DNA of 64,000 nt from VYFG01 sp965203365. GTDB lineage: Bacteria > Pseudomonadota > Gammaproteobacteria > Arenicellales > Poriferihabitantaceae. The translations under genes were made by a program, and so were the position numbers. The notes beneath the pieces are model-generated. The model saw only the letters and a program-made list of their open reading frames with translations. It ran no database searches and was not told the DNA's origin. Positions 16,470-24,898 of this stretch are shown piece by piece. The stretch spans positions 62,001-126,000 of the forward strand of contig OZ241878.1 in assembly GCA_965203365.1 (NCBI GenBank), in the 5' to 3' direction. The first letter of the stretch is position 1, and every line of letters starts with the position of its first letter.

Positions 16470-17881
16470 ATCATGGATGGTGGTTTCGTCATATCCATAG
16501 GGGCCGTGAAATGCCCGGCGGTAATGTCACTCAATTCCGCACTACAGTAGAATCCTTGGCATCGCCCCATGGTGGCCCGGGTGCGCCGTTTCAGCCCCCC
16601 CAGCGATTTGGCTGACAGGGGCCCTTGAAGGGCCTTGTGGATTTCCCGTCGGGTGACCAGTTCGCAATGACAGACAATGCCACCGTTGTCAGACCGCATC
16701 CAGTCCCGTTCTCCGACTTCACTGATCTGCGGCACCATAGGCCAGTGGACATTATCAGGTATGACGGCGACTGCCTGATCATTAATGATCGTTCGGGTGG
16801 CCAGCTGGGCAAGACCCAGTGCCGCACTCAGTCCCGTTGAGCGGATACCGCCGAGACACAGATATTTCCGTTTTCGATCCACCAGGAACTGGTAATCCCT
16901 CAAGCCGGTCGCGGGACGGATTCCGGCATAGACCGCTGTCACGTCATGGGCTTTGAGGCTGGGCAGGATCCTTTCACCCGTCTGCCGCAATCGCTTCAGA
17001 GTGTTGGTGTCCACACTGGTGTCGTCACGGCTGTCCTGATCTTCAGAACTGGGCCCAACGAGCAGGTTGCCGAAGACGGTGGGGCAGACCACGATGCCTT
17101 TGGTGGCCTCCGTGGGGACTGGTAGAAGGATCGTGTCAGTGAGCGTTCGGGCCGATTTGTCATAGACGACGAACTGACCCTTGCGGGGCCGGATCCGAAA
17201 GGGAGGTTGACCCATCAGTCGATTGTGCAGGGTGTCACCGTACAGTCCGGCACAATTGACCAGCCAGCGAGTGTGGAAGTTACCTTGGTTGGACGACAAC
17301 TGCCAGAGTTCGCCATCAAAATGTCCTTGATGCATTTCGCAGTCCCGCCGGAATTTGGCGCCATGGGCCAAGGCCTGACGCAAGTAGGCCAGGGGTGTGG
17401 ACCAAGGATCCACCAGGCATTCACCGGGGATGAGTACTGCGCCCAGCAGGCCCGGTCCGAGAGTGGGTACCCGAGTCCGGGCGGCGCCGGCATCAATGAC
17501 GGCCACATCGGTCACCCCATTGGCATGGGCTTTGGACACGATCTCATCGATTCTGGACGCCTGCTGATCATTCCAGACCAGGATCATCGCCCCGGTTTCC
17601 AGCAAGGGCAAGTTGAGACGACGATGGATTTCCCGAAACTCCTGATACCCCTCCGCCACGCAGGCCTGCTCGACCGAGCCGGTTGGCGCATCGAATCCGG
17701 TGTGCAGGATGGCGCTGTTGCCTTTGCTGGCGCCTTCCAGAATATCACTCGCCTTTTCCACCAGAGCCACCTTGGCCCCAGCCAGAGCCAGTCGACGTGT
17801 GACGGCACATCCTACGACCCCCGCGCCGACGACCAGCACGTCATGGATCGTTTGTCGGCGCACAGGGGGAGCAGGTGGCAT
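16466..17881 (-). CDS. GlpA-like FAD-dependent glycerol-3-phosphate dehydrogenase with BFD [2Fe-2S] domain
   Basis: This 471-residue protein has a DAO-fold FAD domain (DVLVVGAGVVGCAVTRRLAL, then EGASKGNSAILHTGFD) as in GlpA/GlpD. The C-terminal BFD-like domain binds a [2Fe-2S] cluster through VCHCELVTR and GRCQGFYCSAEL (four cysteines). It would oxidise sn-glycerol 3-phosphate to dihydroxyacetone phosphate and pass electrons to its partner. It is the first gene of the leftward operon and is divergent from the DeoR gene, with 172 bases between. E. coli GlpA is longer (542); this form is the short, BFD-tailed version. Another phosphorylated polyol could be the real substrate. Confidence 0.83.
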   Translation of the reverse strand: MPPAPPVRRQTIHDVLVVGAGVVGCAVTRRLALAGAKVALVEKASDILEGASKGNSAILHTGFDAPTGSVEQACVAEGYQEFREIHRRLNLPLLETGAMILVWNDQQASRIDEIVSKAHANGVTDVAVIDAGAARTRVPTLGPGLLGAVLIPGECLVDPWSTPLAYLRQALAHGAKFRRDCEMHQGHFDGELWQLSSNQGNFHTRWLVNCAGLYGDTLHNRLMGQPPFRIRPRKGQFVVYDKSARTLTDTILLPVPTEATKGIVVCPTVFGNLLVGPSSEDQDSRDDTSVDTNTLKRLRQTGERILPSLKAHDVTAVYAGIRPATGLRDYQFLVDRKRKYLCLGGIRSTGLSAALGLAQLATRTIINDQAVAVIPDNVHWPMVPQISEVGERDWMRSDNGGIVCHCELVTRREIHKALQGPLSAKSLGGLKRRTRATMGRCQGFYCSAELSDITAGHFTAPMDMTKPPSMI

Positions 17882-18053
17882 GAGAAGTTCTTCACGAAGT
17901 CGGTCCGATGCAACAGCTTCCAGTGTAGTGGATAAATGACCAACCAGTCAATCCTGACCAAATATGATCGTCTGAAACACCAAAAAAATCGATTTTAATC
18001 GAGTATTTTCCGGAAATCATGACTGATCAGAAAAAATATGTTAGGGTTCGGTC
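17882..18053. promoter_or_regulatory. Divergent promoter region of the glycerol operon and the DeoR gene
   Basis: This AT-rich 172-base gap must hold both promoters. It contains the perfect 10-base palindrome TTTCCGGAAA (18007-18016) and two ATCGA-centred repeats around 17988-18004. A DeoR/GlpR repressor probably binds here. No E. coli GlpR consensus is recognisable. Confidence 0.45.
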
Positions 18054-18821
18054 ATGCAACCTAGTAAACCCAGTAAACGACAGGCAGCTATTTCGGATCT
18101 GGTGTGGCAGTGTCACCGGGTGTCCGTGGAGTCATTGGCCGCCCGATTCGCCACTTCCCCGGAAACGATCCGACGGGATCTGACGGTTCTGGCACGCAGC
18201 GGGCAGATTCGGAAAGTCCATGGCGGTGCGACGCTGCCGAGGATAGCGGAGGAAGGACCGTTTGCGGCGCGCTTGCGTTCCCAGGTGGCCGCCAAGAGGC
18301 TGATTGCCAAACGAGCGCTACCCTTGGTGTCGTCTGGAGATACCTTGTTCCTCAATACCGGATCGACCACTTTGCTGTTTGCGGACCAACTGACGGGACT
18401 GGACAGTCTCACGGTCATCACCAATTCTGCGGAAATTGCTCGGGTACTGTCCGCTGGCAACGCATCCATGGAGGTTTTCCTTCTCGGGGGGGCGTATCAG
18501 AGTGATAATCGGGAGACTTATGGCCCCATCGCCATCGAGCAGTTGGGCCGGTTCCGGGCACACAGAGCCTTCCTGACAGTGGGCTCGGTCGAAGCCACCG
18601 CCGGCGTCATGGATTACAATTCGCAGGAAGCGGAGCTGTCCCGGGCCATGATCCGGCATGCTGGCACCGCCACTCTGCTGGTCGATTCGTCGAAATTCGG
18701 CCAACTGGCCCCGTTCACGGTGGCCGGATTCGATCGGATTGACAGCATGGTATGTGAACGGATGCCCCAGTCTCCCCTGGAACAGGCCTTGGCCAGACAG
18801 CAAGTCGAAATCGTCTGTTGA
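18054..18821 (+). CDS. DeoR-family transcriptional repressor (GlpR-like)
   Basis: This 255-residue DeoR protein has an N-terminal winged helix (VSVESLAARFATSPETIRRD, then RKVHGGA) followed by the sugar-phosphate-binding domain. The effector site shows NTGSTTLLFADQL and ITNSAEIARVL, and the C-terminus has LLVDSSKFGQLAPF, all standard for DeoR/GlpR. Such repressors respond to a phosphorylated sugar or to glycerol 3-phosphate. It is divergent from the glpA-like operon and 88 bases ahead of the TRAP transporter on its own strand. It is well placed to control both uptake and catabolism. Confidence 0.88.
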   Translation: MQPSKPSKRQAAISDLVWQCHRVSVESLAARFATSPETIRRDLTVLARSGQIRKVHGGATLPRIAEEGPFAARLRSQVAAKRLIAKRALPLVSSGDTLFLNTGSTTLLFADQLTGLDSLTVITNSAEIARVLSAGNASMEVFLLGGAYQSDNRETYGPIAIEQLGRFRAHRAFLTVGSVEATAGVMDYNSQEAELSRAMIRHAGTATLLVDSSKFGQLAPFTVAGFDRIDSMVCERMPQSPLEQALARQQVEIVC

Positions 18822-18909
18822 ACCACCGGGTTCATGCGATACCATTCACCCGTCTACATCTGATCGTCGATCTAGTCTACCGGCCACCATTTCTCGAGTC
18901 TCCCCTCCA

Positions 18910-19422
18910 ATGCCGCCCTTTGTCGTTACGTATGTCCGGATCGTGGATGCGTTATCCACGCGATTTGGCCGGATCGCGATGTATCTCATTTTTCTGATGA
19001 TCGGGACACTGCTTCTGGACGCCATTACCCGAAATGTATTGCACATCCCCCTGTTTTGGTGTGTGGAGTTGGCCCAGTTCACCTTGGCCGCCTACTACAT
19101 CATGGGAGGGGGTTATTCCATGCAACTCGAAAGTCACGTGCGCATGGATTTGTTGTATGACCGGCTCTCTGACCGGAACAAGGCCCGCATGGACAGTTTC
19201 ACGGCGATCTTTTTGGTCGTGTACCTGATCGTGTTGCTGATCGGGTCGATCTCCAGCACCATCTATTCCATAGAAACCAACCAACGGCTGTTTTCCATGT
19301 GGAATCCGTCGGTGGTCCCCATCAAGATCATCATGGTGCTGGGCATCGTGCTGATGCTGTTGCAGGCCATTTCCATCTTCTTCAAGGATTTAGCCAAGTC
19401 GCGCGGGCTGGAATGGTCATGA
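18910..19422 (+). CDS. dctQ: TRAP transporter small membrane subunit (DctQ)
   Basis: This 170-residue protein has four predicted membrane helices: MYLIFLMIGTLLLDAITRN, FTLAAYYIMGGG, IFLVVYLIVLLIGSI and IKIIMVLGIVLMLLQAI. The order is that of DctQ. ELAQFTLAAYY and SHVRMDLLYDRL are typical family segments. The ATG at 18910 is a best guess, as no strong ribosome site precedes it. The stop overlaps the DctM start as ATGA (19419-19422). Together they form the sodium-coupled permease. Confidence 0.85.
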   Translation: MPPFVVTYVRIVDALSTRFGRIAMYLIFLMIGTLLLDAITRNVLHIPLFWCVELAQFTLAAYYIMGGGYSMQLESHVRMDLLYDRLSDRNKARMDSFTAIFLVVYLIVLLIGSISSTIYSIETNQRLFSMWNPSVVPIKIIMVLGIVLMLLQAISIFFKDLAKSRGLEWS

Positions 19423-20741
19423 GCTACGAAGCCATCGCGATCGTGATGTTCGGCTCCATGCTCTTGATGTTACTCACTGGACAACGCGTGTTTGCGGCCA
19501 TCGGTATTGTCTCCACCGTGGCCGCACTGCTGCTCTGGGGGGAAGGCGGGGTGGAAATGCCCTTTACCGCCGCTTTCAAGTTGTTCAAATGGTATCCGTT
19601 GCTCACGTTGCCCCTGTTCATCTATATGGGCTACATCCTGTCCGAATCGGGGATTGCGGATGATCTCTACCAGATGTTCCATGTCTGGTTCGGCGGTCTA
19701 AAGGGCGGATTGGCGGTGGGTACCATTGGTCTCATGGTGGTGATTTCCGCCATGAATGGACTCAGTGTGGCCGGGATGGCCATCGGCGCGACCATCGCCC
19801 TGCCGGAGATGCTCCGCCGAGGTTATGACAAGATCATGATTACGGGCGTGGTCCAAGCGGGCAGTTCCCTGGGAATTCTGGTCCCCCCCAGCGTGGTGCT
19901 AGTTCTGTACGGCATGATTGCCCGGGAATCGGTCGGCAAGCTCTGGCTGGCTGGCGCCTTGCCCGGTCTGATGATGGCGGCCCTTTTTATCGTCTATATC
20001 GTGATTCGATGCCGTCTGCAGCCTCACCTCGGGCCGACGGTCAGCGAGGAAGAAAGACATATGCCGATGACGGAAAAACTGCGGTTGCTCCGGGCCGGAA
20101 TCATCCCGTTCCTCATTTTCTTTTTCATGACCGGGCTCTTCGTCATGGGCATCACCAGCTTGGTGGAAAGCTCTGCCGTAGGTGCCACGGCGGCCACTTT
20201 GGCCGCACTGGTCAAGCGTCGTCTGAACCGAAAGGTCATGGAAGAGACCATCCGCAAAACGCTGGGCATTTCCTGCATGTTCATGTGGATCATCCTGGCG
20301 GCCCTTTGTTTCGGTGCCGTGTTTGATGGAATCGGGGCGGCCCGAGCCATCGAGACGCTGTTCATCACAAACTGGAATCTGACGCCCTGGGAGGTGTTGA
20401 TCATGATGCAGCTTTCCTATCTGTTCATGGGGATGTTCTTGGACGATACGGCGATGCTGGTGATCGTGGCCCCCCTGTATGTTCCCCTCGTGAAGATCCT
20501 GGGGTTTGATCCCGTCTGGTATGGTGTGTTGTATACCATCACTTGCCAGATCGCTTACATGACGCCGCCATTCGGCTACAATCTGTTTCTGATGCGTGCC
20601 ATGGCACCGCCCGAAATCACCTTGGTCGATATTTATCGATCTATCTTTCCTTTCGTGCTGGTCATGCTCGTGGCCTTGATTCTGGTTATGGTGTTTCCAC
20701 AGATTGCCCTTTGGTTGCCCAGTCAGATATACGCCCGGTGA
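19419..20741 (+). CDS. dctM: TRAP transporter large permease (DctM)
   Basis: This 440-residue polytopic membrane protein has about 12 helices of the DctM family. Recognisable parts are RVFAAIGIVSTVAALLLW, LTLPLFIYMGYILSESGI, GSSLGILVPPSVVLVLYG (the conserved IPPS-type re-entrant loop) and YMTPPFGYNLFLMRA (the second, pseudo-repeated loop). It uses a sodium gradient to import the ligand delivered by DctP. The start at 19419 overlaps the DctQ stop. The substrate cannot be read from the permease. The neighbouring kinase and dehydrogenases point to a polyol, hydroxyacid or related compound. Confidence 0.9.
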   Translation: MSYEAIAIVMFGSMLLMLLTGQRVFAAIGIVSTVAALLLWGEGGVEMPFTAAFKLFKWYPLLTLPLFIYMGYILSESGIADDLYQMFHVWFGGLKGGLAVGTIGLMVVISAMNGLSVAGMAIGATIALPEMLRRGYDKIMITGVVQAGSSLGILVPPSVVLVLYGMIARESVGKLWLAGALPGLMMAALFIVYIVIRCRLQPHLGPTVSEEERHMPMTEKLRLLRAGIIPFLIFFFMTGLFVMGITSLVESSAVGATAATLAALVKRRLNRKVMEETIRKTLGISCMFMWIILAALCFGAVFDGIGAARAIETLFITNWNLTPWEVLIMMQLSYLFMGMFLDDTAMLVIVAPLYVPLVKILGFDPVWYGVLYTITCQIAYMTPPFGYNLFLMRAMAPPEITLVDIYRSIFPFVLVMLVALILVMVFPQIALWLPSQIYAR

Positions 20742-20801
20742 TCAACAGGGTATATTCGTTGATTCCCAACCTCATACCAACCTACTTGTAGGAGCTAGAC
20801 A

Positions 20802-21884
20802 ATGACAGACAAAACGAAACCCCTCCATATCTCGAGCAGTGGTCGCCGAGATTTCGTGAAGAAGGTCGGTACCGGTACCGCTGGTATCCTGGCGGCCGGG
20901 ACAGCGCCTTATGCGTTCTCGCAGAGCAATCCGATCAAGTGGCGCCTGCAATCTTATTCGGGTGCGCCCCTAGGGGCCCATGTGATCCTGCCGCAGATCG
21001 AATCGTTCAACAAGGTGGCCCATGGCCAGATGGAAATCGAGCTGTATTATGCGGACCAACTGGTTCCGACTGATGAATTGTTTCGGGCCATGCAGTCGGG
21101 AGCTTTGGATGCGGTGCAAAGCGATGATGCCACCATGGCGTCGCCCGTGGACATCAGCGTCTTTGGTGGGTATTTCCCGTTCTCGACCCGGTACAGCCTG
21201 GATTTGCCCGTGCTGTTCAAATATTACGGCTTGGATCAGATCTGGGCGGAAGCGTACGGTGAGGTGGAGGGGGTGGAATGGATCAGTGCGGGAGCATGGG
21301 ACCCGCTCCATATCTTTACCACGGATCCCATCCGCTCACTGGCCGATATGAAAGGCAAGCGGGTGTTCGGTGTCCCCACGGCAGGCCGTTTCCTTTCGCG
21401 CTATGGATTGATTCCGGTCACCTTGCCTTGGGATGATATCGAGGTCGCCATCGGGACAGGTGAGCTGGACGGGGTGGCTTGGTGCGGTTTCACCGAAGCC
21501 TATGAAGTCGGCTGGGCGGATGTCTGCAACTACGCCTTGCTGAACAACGTCACTGGTGCCTGGTGCGGCTCCTACTTCGCTAATACCAAGAGTTGGAACG
21601 CCCTCACACCCCAACTACAAGAGTTGTTCCGGATGTCGTGCAACGACTCGCATTACTATCGCCAGGTCTGGTACTGGGGAGGAGAAGCGAAGCTCAGGGT
21701 TGAAGGTCAGAAGATGGAACTGACCACCATCCCCGCTGAAGAATGGGATCAGGTGGTGGCAGATTCCAAGGAATTCTGGGAAGACCTGGCTTCGATCAGT
21801 CCGCGTACCCGCAAGGTGGTGGATGCGTTTCGCCAGTATTCCGAGGTGATGGAAATGGTTGGCGTTCCCTACCGTTACAGCTGA
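20802..21884 (+). CDS. dctP: TRAP transporter periplasmic solute-binding protein (DctP)
   Basis: This 360-residue protein has a twin-arginine signal (SSGRRDFVKKVG) followed by a hydrophobic stretch and cleavage near YAFSQ, so it is exported folded by Tat. The mature part opens IKWRLQSYSGAPLGAHVILP and belongs to the larger DctP proteins seen with TAT signals. GKRVFGVPTAGRFLSRYGLI forms part of the ligand cleft, where DctP proteins usually hold an arginine for a carboxylate. A good ribosome site, TAGGAG, lies 8 bases upstream. It ends the rightward TRAP operon. The ligand is probably a small carboxylate or polyol acid. Confidence 0.88.
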   Translation: MTDKTKPLHISSSGRRDFVKKVGTGTAGILAAGTAPYAFSQSNPIKWRLQSYSGAPLGAHVILPQIESFNKVAHGQMEIELYYADQLVPTDELFRAMQSGALDAVQSDDATMASPVDISVFGGYFPFSTRYSLDLPVLFKYYGLDQIWAEAYGEVEGVEWISAGAWDPLHIFTTDPIRSLADMKGKRVFGVPTAGRFLSRYGLIPVTLPWDDIEVAIGTGELDGVAWCGFTEAYEVGWADVCNYALLNNVTGAWCGSYFANTKSWNALTPQLQELFRMSCNDSHYYRQVWYWGGEAKLRVEGQKMELTTIPAEEWDQVVADSKEFWEDLASISPRTRKVVDAFRQYSEVMEMVGVPYRYS

Positions 21885-21988
21885 TACCGGTTGCGGTCTC
21901 AACCACTTGGCTCCGGGTAGCCAGTTGACCTTGGTGCTGCCACGCGACACGGGGCAGTCTGAAAGTCAATTGTCCCGGAGCCTGCCCC

Positions 21989-22093
21989 CTCTTTGAATTA
22001 ATCGAAGAGCATTTGAGACAAGAGCACACGCAACTTGGCGATGCCACCGACGATCTGCTCTTTGAATTAATCGAAGAGCATTTGAGACAAGAG
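21989..22093. repeat. Pair of perfect 36-base direct repeats with a 33-base spacer (CRISPR-like)
   Basis: The same 36 bases occur at 21989-22024 and 22058-22093, separated by 33 unrelated bases. Each begins CTCTTTGAATTAATCGAAGA and ends GAGACAAGAG. The first 21 bases fold into an 8-bp stem with a 5-base loop. Repeat and spacer lengths are in the CRISPR range. There is no third unit, no GAAAC-type end, no AT-rich leader that I can define and no cas gene in the window. Alternatives are a duplicated terminator-like hairpin after dctP or a small regulatory RNA. Confidence 0.7.
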
Positions 22094-22221
22094 AGCGGTC
22101 ATTCCAGCTTCGTCAGATTCGCTGGTCCAGAGCTGTGATGAGAGTTGGGCCAGATCGAAGGGATTCGACACTCAATGCATTGGAGGATTCCACGCCATGA
22201 ACAGATTGCTTGAAGTAGGCA

Positions 22222-22390
22222 AGTAACTACTTCATTCCGTGAAGGGCGGACCCGTTATGATCCGGCGGAATGGTCAGTGACGATTGACGGCGAGTCGTTT
22301 GTCGGCTGCGATTCTCTTGGTACCCTGCCGTCGCGGGGCAGCCGAACGGTTCGGGACAAGGTGCGATCCCCAGAGAAACGGAGGATGAGG
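22222..22390 (+). repeat. Dispersed intergenic repeat, copy A
   Basis: Scattered blocks match 53186-53380 in the same order: GTAACTAC near the start, ATGATCyGGCGGAATG about 30 bases on, GTCGCrGGGC, and GAACGGyTCGGGAC before a C-rich block. The copies are clearly homologous but diverged. Neither codes for a recognisable protein. It may be the relic of an IS or MITE end. Confidence 0.5.
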
Positions 22391-22800
22391 TGCCTGATGA
22401 AGCATTCAGGCCGTCCGAGCAGTCGATTCGGAGTCCAGCCAAAACTGATCCGATGGCGGGGGATCATCGGGGGTTCCGCCAGGGCCCGACTCGGTGATGT
22501 CGACCGCCGAAGGGGGACGGCTAGTGTGAGGCCATGCGGCGCTGTTCCGTCTGGCGGCTGATGGCCAAATGGAATGGCACGCTTCAAGATAGGTTGAATT
22601 AACAATGCTGGCATTTTCAGTCATGTCAAATCTCCAAGTCATAGAATATTATTTCGCCAGAATTGGGGTGTCCGATGAATCGTCAAGGCTACTGTAACGT
22701 AACAGACTTTCCCTGCACCACACGGTAAAATAACCGTCATCACTACTGCCTACCTTGGTGTGTAGGTGGGGTTGACCCCCACTCAAACCCTTGGGCTCCA
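22391..22800. other. Gene-free stretch downstream of dgcN
   Basis: No protein is recognisable in any frame. A GTGGGG-TTGAC-CCCCAC hairpin near 22765-22781 lies just past the end of dgcN, but it has no T-run, so it is a weak terminator candidate. Confidence 0.4.
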
Positions 22801-23841
22801 TCACGAGTCAAGGAGGGCCTGACCGAGCTTTTGCGGACCGAATCGCACGACATCCTCCACCGGCAATTCGATTTCATCTTCCAGCTTTGCGATTTCTTCC
22901 CGAGCCTCGTGTTCGGTGACCGCGACGGTATTCAGGGCGATACCGATGGTCGTGGCGGCAGTCAGGGAACCGCAGACTCCGGCCAATGCTTCGTTGAGCC
23001 GGATGAATGCCTTGAGCGAGGGGATCTGGATCTTGGCCGGCTTCCTTAATCGTGTCATGTGGGCACGATGGCACAGGATCAACCGGTTGGCGCAGCTGCC
23101 CCTTAACAGGGGCAGCGTGGCACTGCTGCCCGGATGCAGCAGGGAGCCTTGTCCCTCAACGACAATAATGTCGTTGTTGGCCACATCCATGATCGCCGTT
23201 TCCACCGCCCCGCAGGCATGGTCCACTTTGAACGCATCCAGAGGAATACCGTGACCGGTTACGGTGATCCCTATCTGTCCGGTGGCAACGAACGCCGTGG
23301 CAATGCCTTGTTGTCGAAGCCACTGGTAGATTTCGAGTCCGGCCGTCATTTTGCCAATGGCCATGTCACTGCCCACCATGAGCAGGCGCTTGTTGTCCAA
23401 TGCCGCCGCGCGTCCGGTGGCAATCTCCGGAGTGAAAGTCGGTTGGCGCACATCCCAGATCCACTGTGGGCCAGGATCGCCTAACTCATTGCCGAGTCTT
23501 TGGTTCAAACGGTCATGCAGTCCATTGACCAGCGACATGCCGAGCGCCAACGCTTGGCGAAGATGCGGGAACCACTCATCCGGTATTTGGCCACCAGAAG
23601 GCGCAATTCCCAGGACGAGCACATCTGCACCCAATTGACGGGCTTCTTTGAGTGTGCCGACCACGGGAATGGGATGCGGCAGATGGCAGACCTCCGATAC
23701 CTTTTTTCCGGCATGTATGGAGTCCACGACGCACACCACCGGGTTGCGGCTATAGCGGATGACGCCGTAGCCCATTTTGCCGTAATCACTGCCAAGATGG
23801 CCTTCCATATAGACAGCCAGCTGATGATGGCCTTTCAGCAT
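22801..23841 (-). CDS. dgcN: DUF1611 protein, probable D-glutamate N-acetyltransferase DgcN
   Basis: This 346-residue DUF1611 protein has an N-terminal alpha/beta domain and a C-terminal P-loop-like domain (LLMVGSDMAIGKMTAGLEIY, GQIGITVTGHGIPLDAFKVD, EGQGSLLHPGSSATLPLL). DUF1611 members next to a glutamate-type epimerase have been described as DgcN, which acetylates D-glutamate with acetyl-CoA. Its partner DgcA then racemises the product. Here it overlaps the dgcA stop by 7 bases. I chose the ATG at 23841 over the longer frame because it leaves the usual short N-terminus before YMEGHLGSDYGKMGY. Function is by family and context; the substrate could be another amino acid. Confidence 0.75.
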   Translation of the reverse strand: MLKGHHQLAVYMEGHLGSDYGKMGYGVIRYSRNPVVCVVDSIHAGKKVSEVCHLPHPIPVVGTLKEARQLGADVLVLGIAPSGGQIPDEWFPHLRQALALGMSLVNGLHDRLNQRLGNELGDPGPQWIWDVRQPTFTPEIATGRAAALDNKRLLMVGSDMAIGKMTAGLEIYQWLRQQGIATAFVATGQIGITVTGHGIPLDAFKVDHACGAVETAIMDVANNDIIVVEGQGSLLHPGSSATLPLLRGSCANRLILCHRAHMTRLRKPAKIQIPSLKAFIRLNEALAGVCGSLTAATTIGIALNTVAVTEHEAREEIAKLEDEIELPVEDVVRFGPQKLGQALLDS

Positions 23842-24896
23842 GATGGCCAAGAAAATTCCGGTTTGAAGGCCGCTCCATGACCCGGTATCGACGCAGGCAG
23901 GACGACCCCATTCCGCAGTTTGGTGCCCACGCATGGGTCAGGGTCCAGATTCAGATGGGAGTCGAGATCCACGTGATCCACCATCCCTGTCAGTGCGGCG
24001 GCGGCGGCAATCGACAGAGACGATTCCCCCATGCAGCCCACCATGGTCTTGAGCCCATGTTCCTTGGTGGCGGCCAGAATTCGCAGCGCCCCGGTGATGC
24101 CACCACATTTCATCAGCTTGATGTTGACTCCATCCACAACGGTTGCCCAATGATGCACATCCTCGGCAAAATGGCAGGATTCGTCGATGAAAATCGGCAA
24201 GGGCCGGTCGGGGTACAGGGACGCCATCCCCTCTTCGTCTTCCGCCTTTAATGGCTGCTCGACATAATCCGCCCCTCTTTCGGCGAGCCACCGCATCATC
24301 GATTTGGCCGTTGCCATGTCCCATCCACCATTGGCGTCCACCCGCAGACTGACATGGTGGTTGCGTACGCTTTCCAGAACTTGATGGTACATCGCCTGAT
24401 CGGTTTCGATGCCGTCCGGTGAGCCCAGCTTGATCTTGAGTTGACGGATCCCTGTACCTTCCAACAACAGGGGTACTCTTTCCCGGATCACTTCGGGTGG
24501 ATTGATCCCGATGGTGACTGATGTCGGCACGCTCGGTCGGGGGAACCCCAGCAATTGGGACAGTGACTGACCATTTTTCTTAGCGAGCCAATCCCAAAGA
24601 GCGATGTCCAGTGCCGCGAGTGCACAGGCCGGCACTTCTTGATCCAAGGCCAGATCATGGATGGCATCCACTGACAGAGACTCCAGGTCATTGGACGCCG
24701 TGAAAGATTCCAAGGCGGCCTGGGCTTCATCCACGCTGCCAGCCCCCTCGGATTTGCCAGGTGACATTTCACCGTATCCGGTGATGCCCTGCAGGGTCAT
24801 GGCCAAGAACAGATTGTGTGCACCAGTACGCACTCCCCGGCTGATAGCCAGAGGAAATCGTTTCTTGAGGTAGATGGATTGGTATTGAACTCGCAC
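23835..24896 (-). CDS. dgcA: Enolase-superfamily dipeptide epimerase-like protein, probable N-acetyl-D-glutamate racemase DgcA
   Basis: This 353-residue enolase-superfamily protein is of the L-Ala-D/L-Glu epimerase branch. Both catalytic lysines are visible (LKIKLGSPDG and VNIKLMKCGG). So are the metal ligands in RVDANGGWD, YVEQPL and FIDESCHFAED. The capping domain starts YLKKRFPLAISRGVRTGAH. The start is taken as the GTG at 24896, 2 bases after the pta stop. Upstream ATG-like starts would run deep into pta. Together with dgcN it suggests D-glutamate catabolism through N-acetyl-D- to N-acetyl-L-glutamate. A plain muropeptide epimerase is the alternative. Confidence 0.75.
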   Translation of the reverse strand: MRVQYQSIYLKKRFPLAISRGVRTGAHNLFLAMTLQGITGYGEMSPGKSEGAGSVDEAQAALESFTASNDLESLSVDAIHDLALDQEVPACALAALDIALWDWLAKKNGQSLSQLLGFPRPSVPTSVTIGINPPEVIRERVPLLLEGTGIRQLKIKLGSPDGIETDQAMYHQVLESVRNHHVSLRVDANGGWDMATAKSMMRWLAERGADYVEQPLKAEDEEGMASLYPDRPLPIFIDESCHFAEDVHHWATVVDGVNIKLMKCGGITGALRILAATKEHGLKTMVGCMGESSLSIAAAAALTGMVDHVDLDSHLNLDPDPCVGTKLRNGVVLPASIPGHGAAFKPEFSWPSC

Positions 24897-24898
24897 GA

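Noticed and set aside
17985..18020. A GlpR-type operator ahead of the DeoR gene.
   Set aside because: Repeats and one palindrome exist, but they do not match a known GlpR consensus well enough to be named as such.
21989..22093. Calling the repeat pair a CRISPR array outright.
   Set aside because: Only two repeats, no cas genes, no leader and no typical repeat end; it is kept as a repeat with a CRISPR-like layout.
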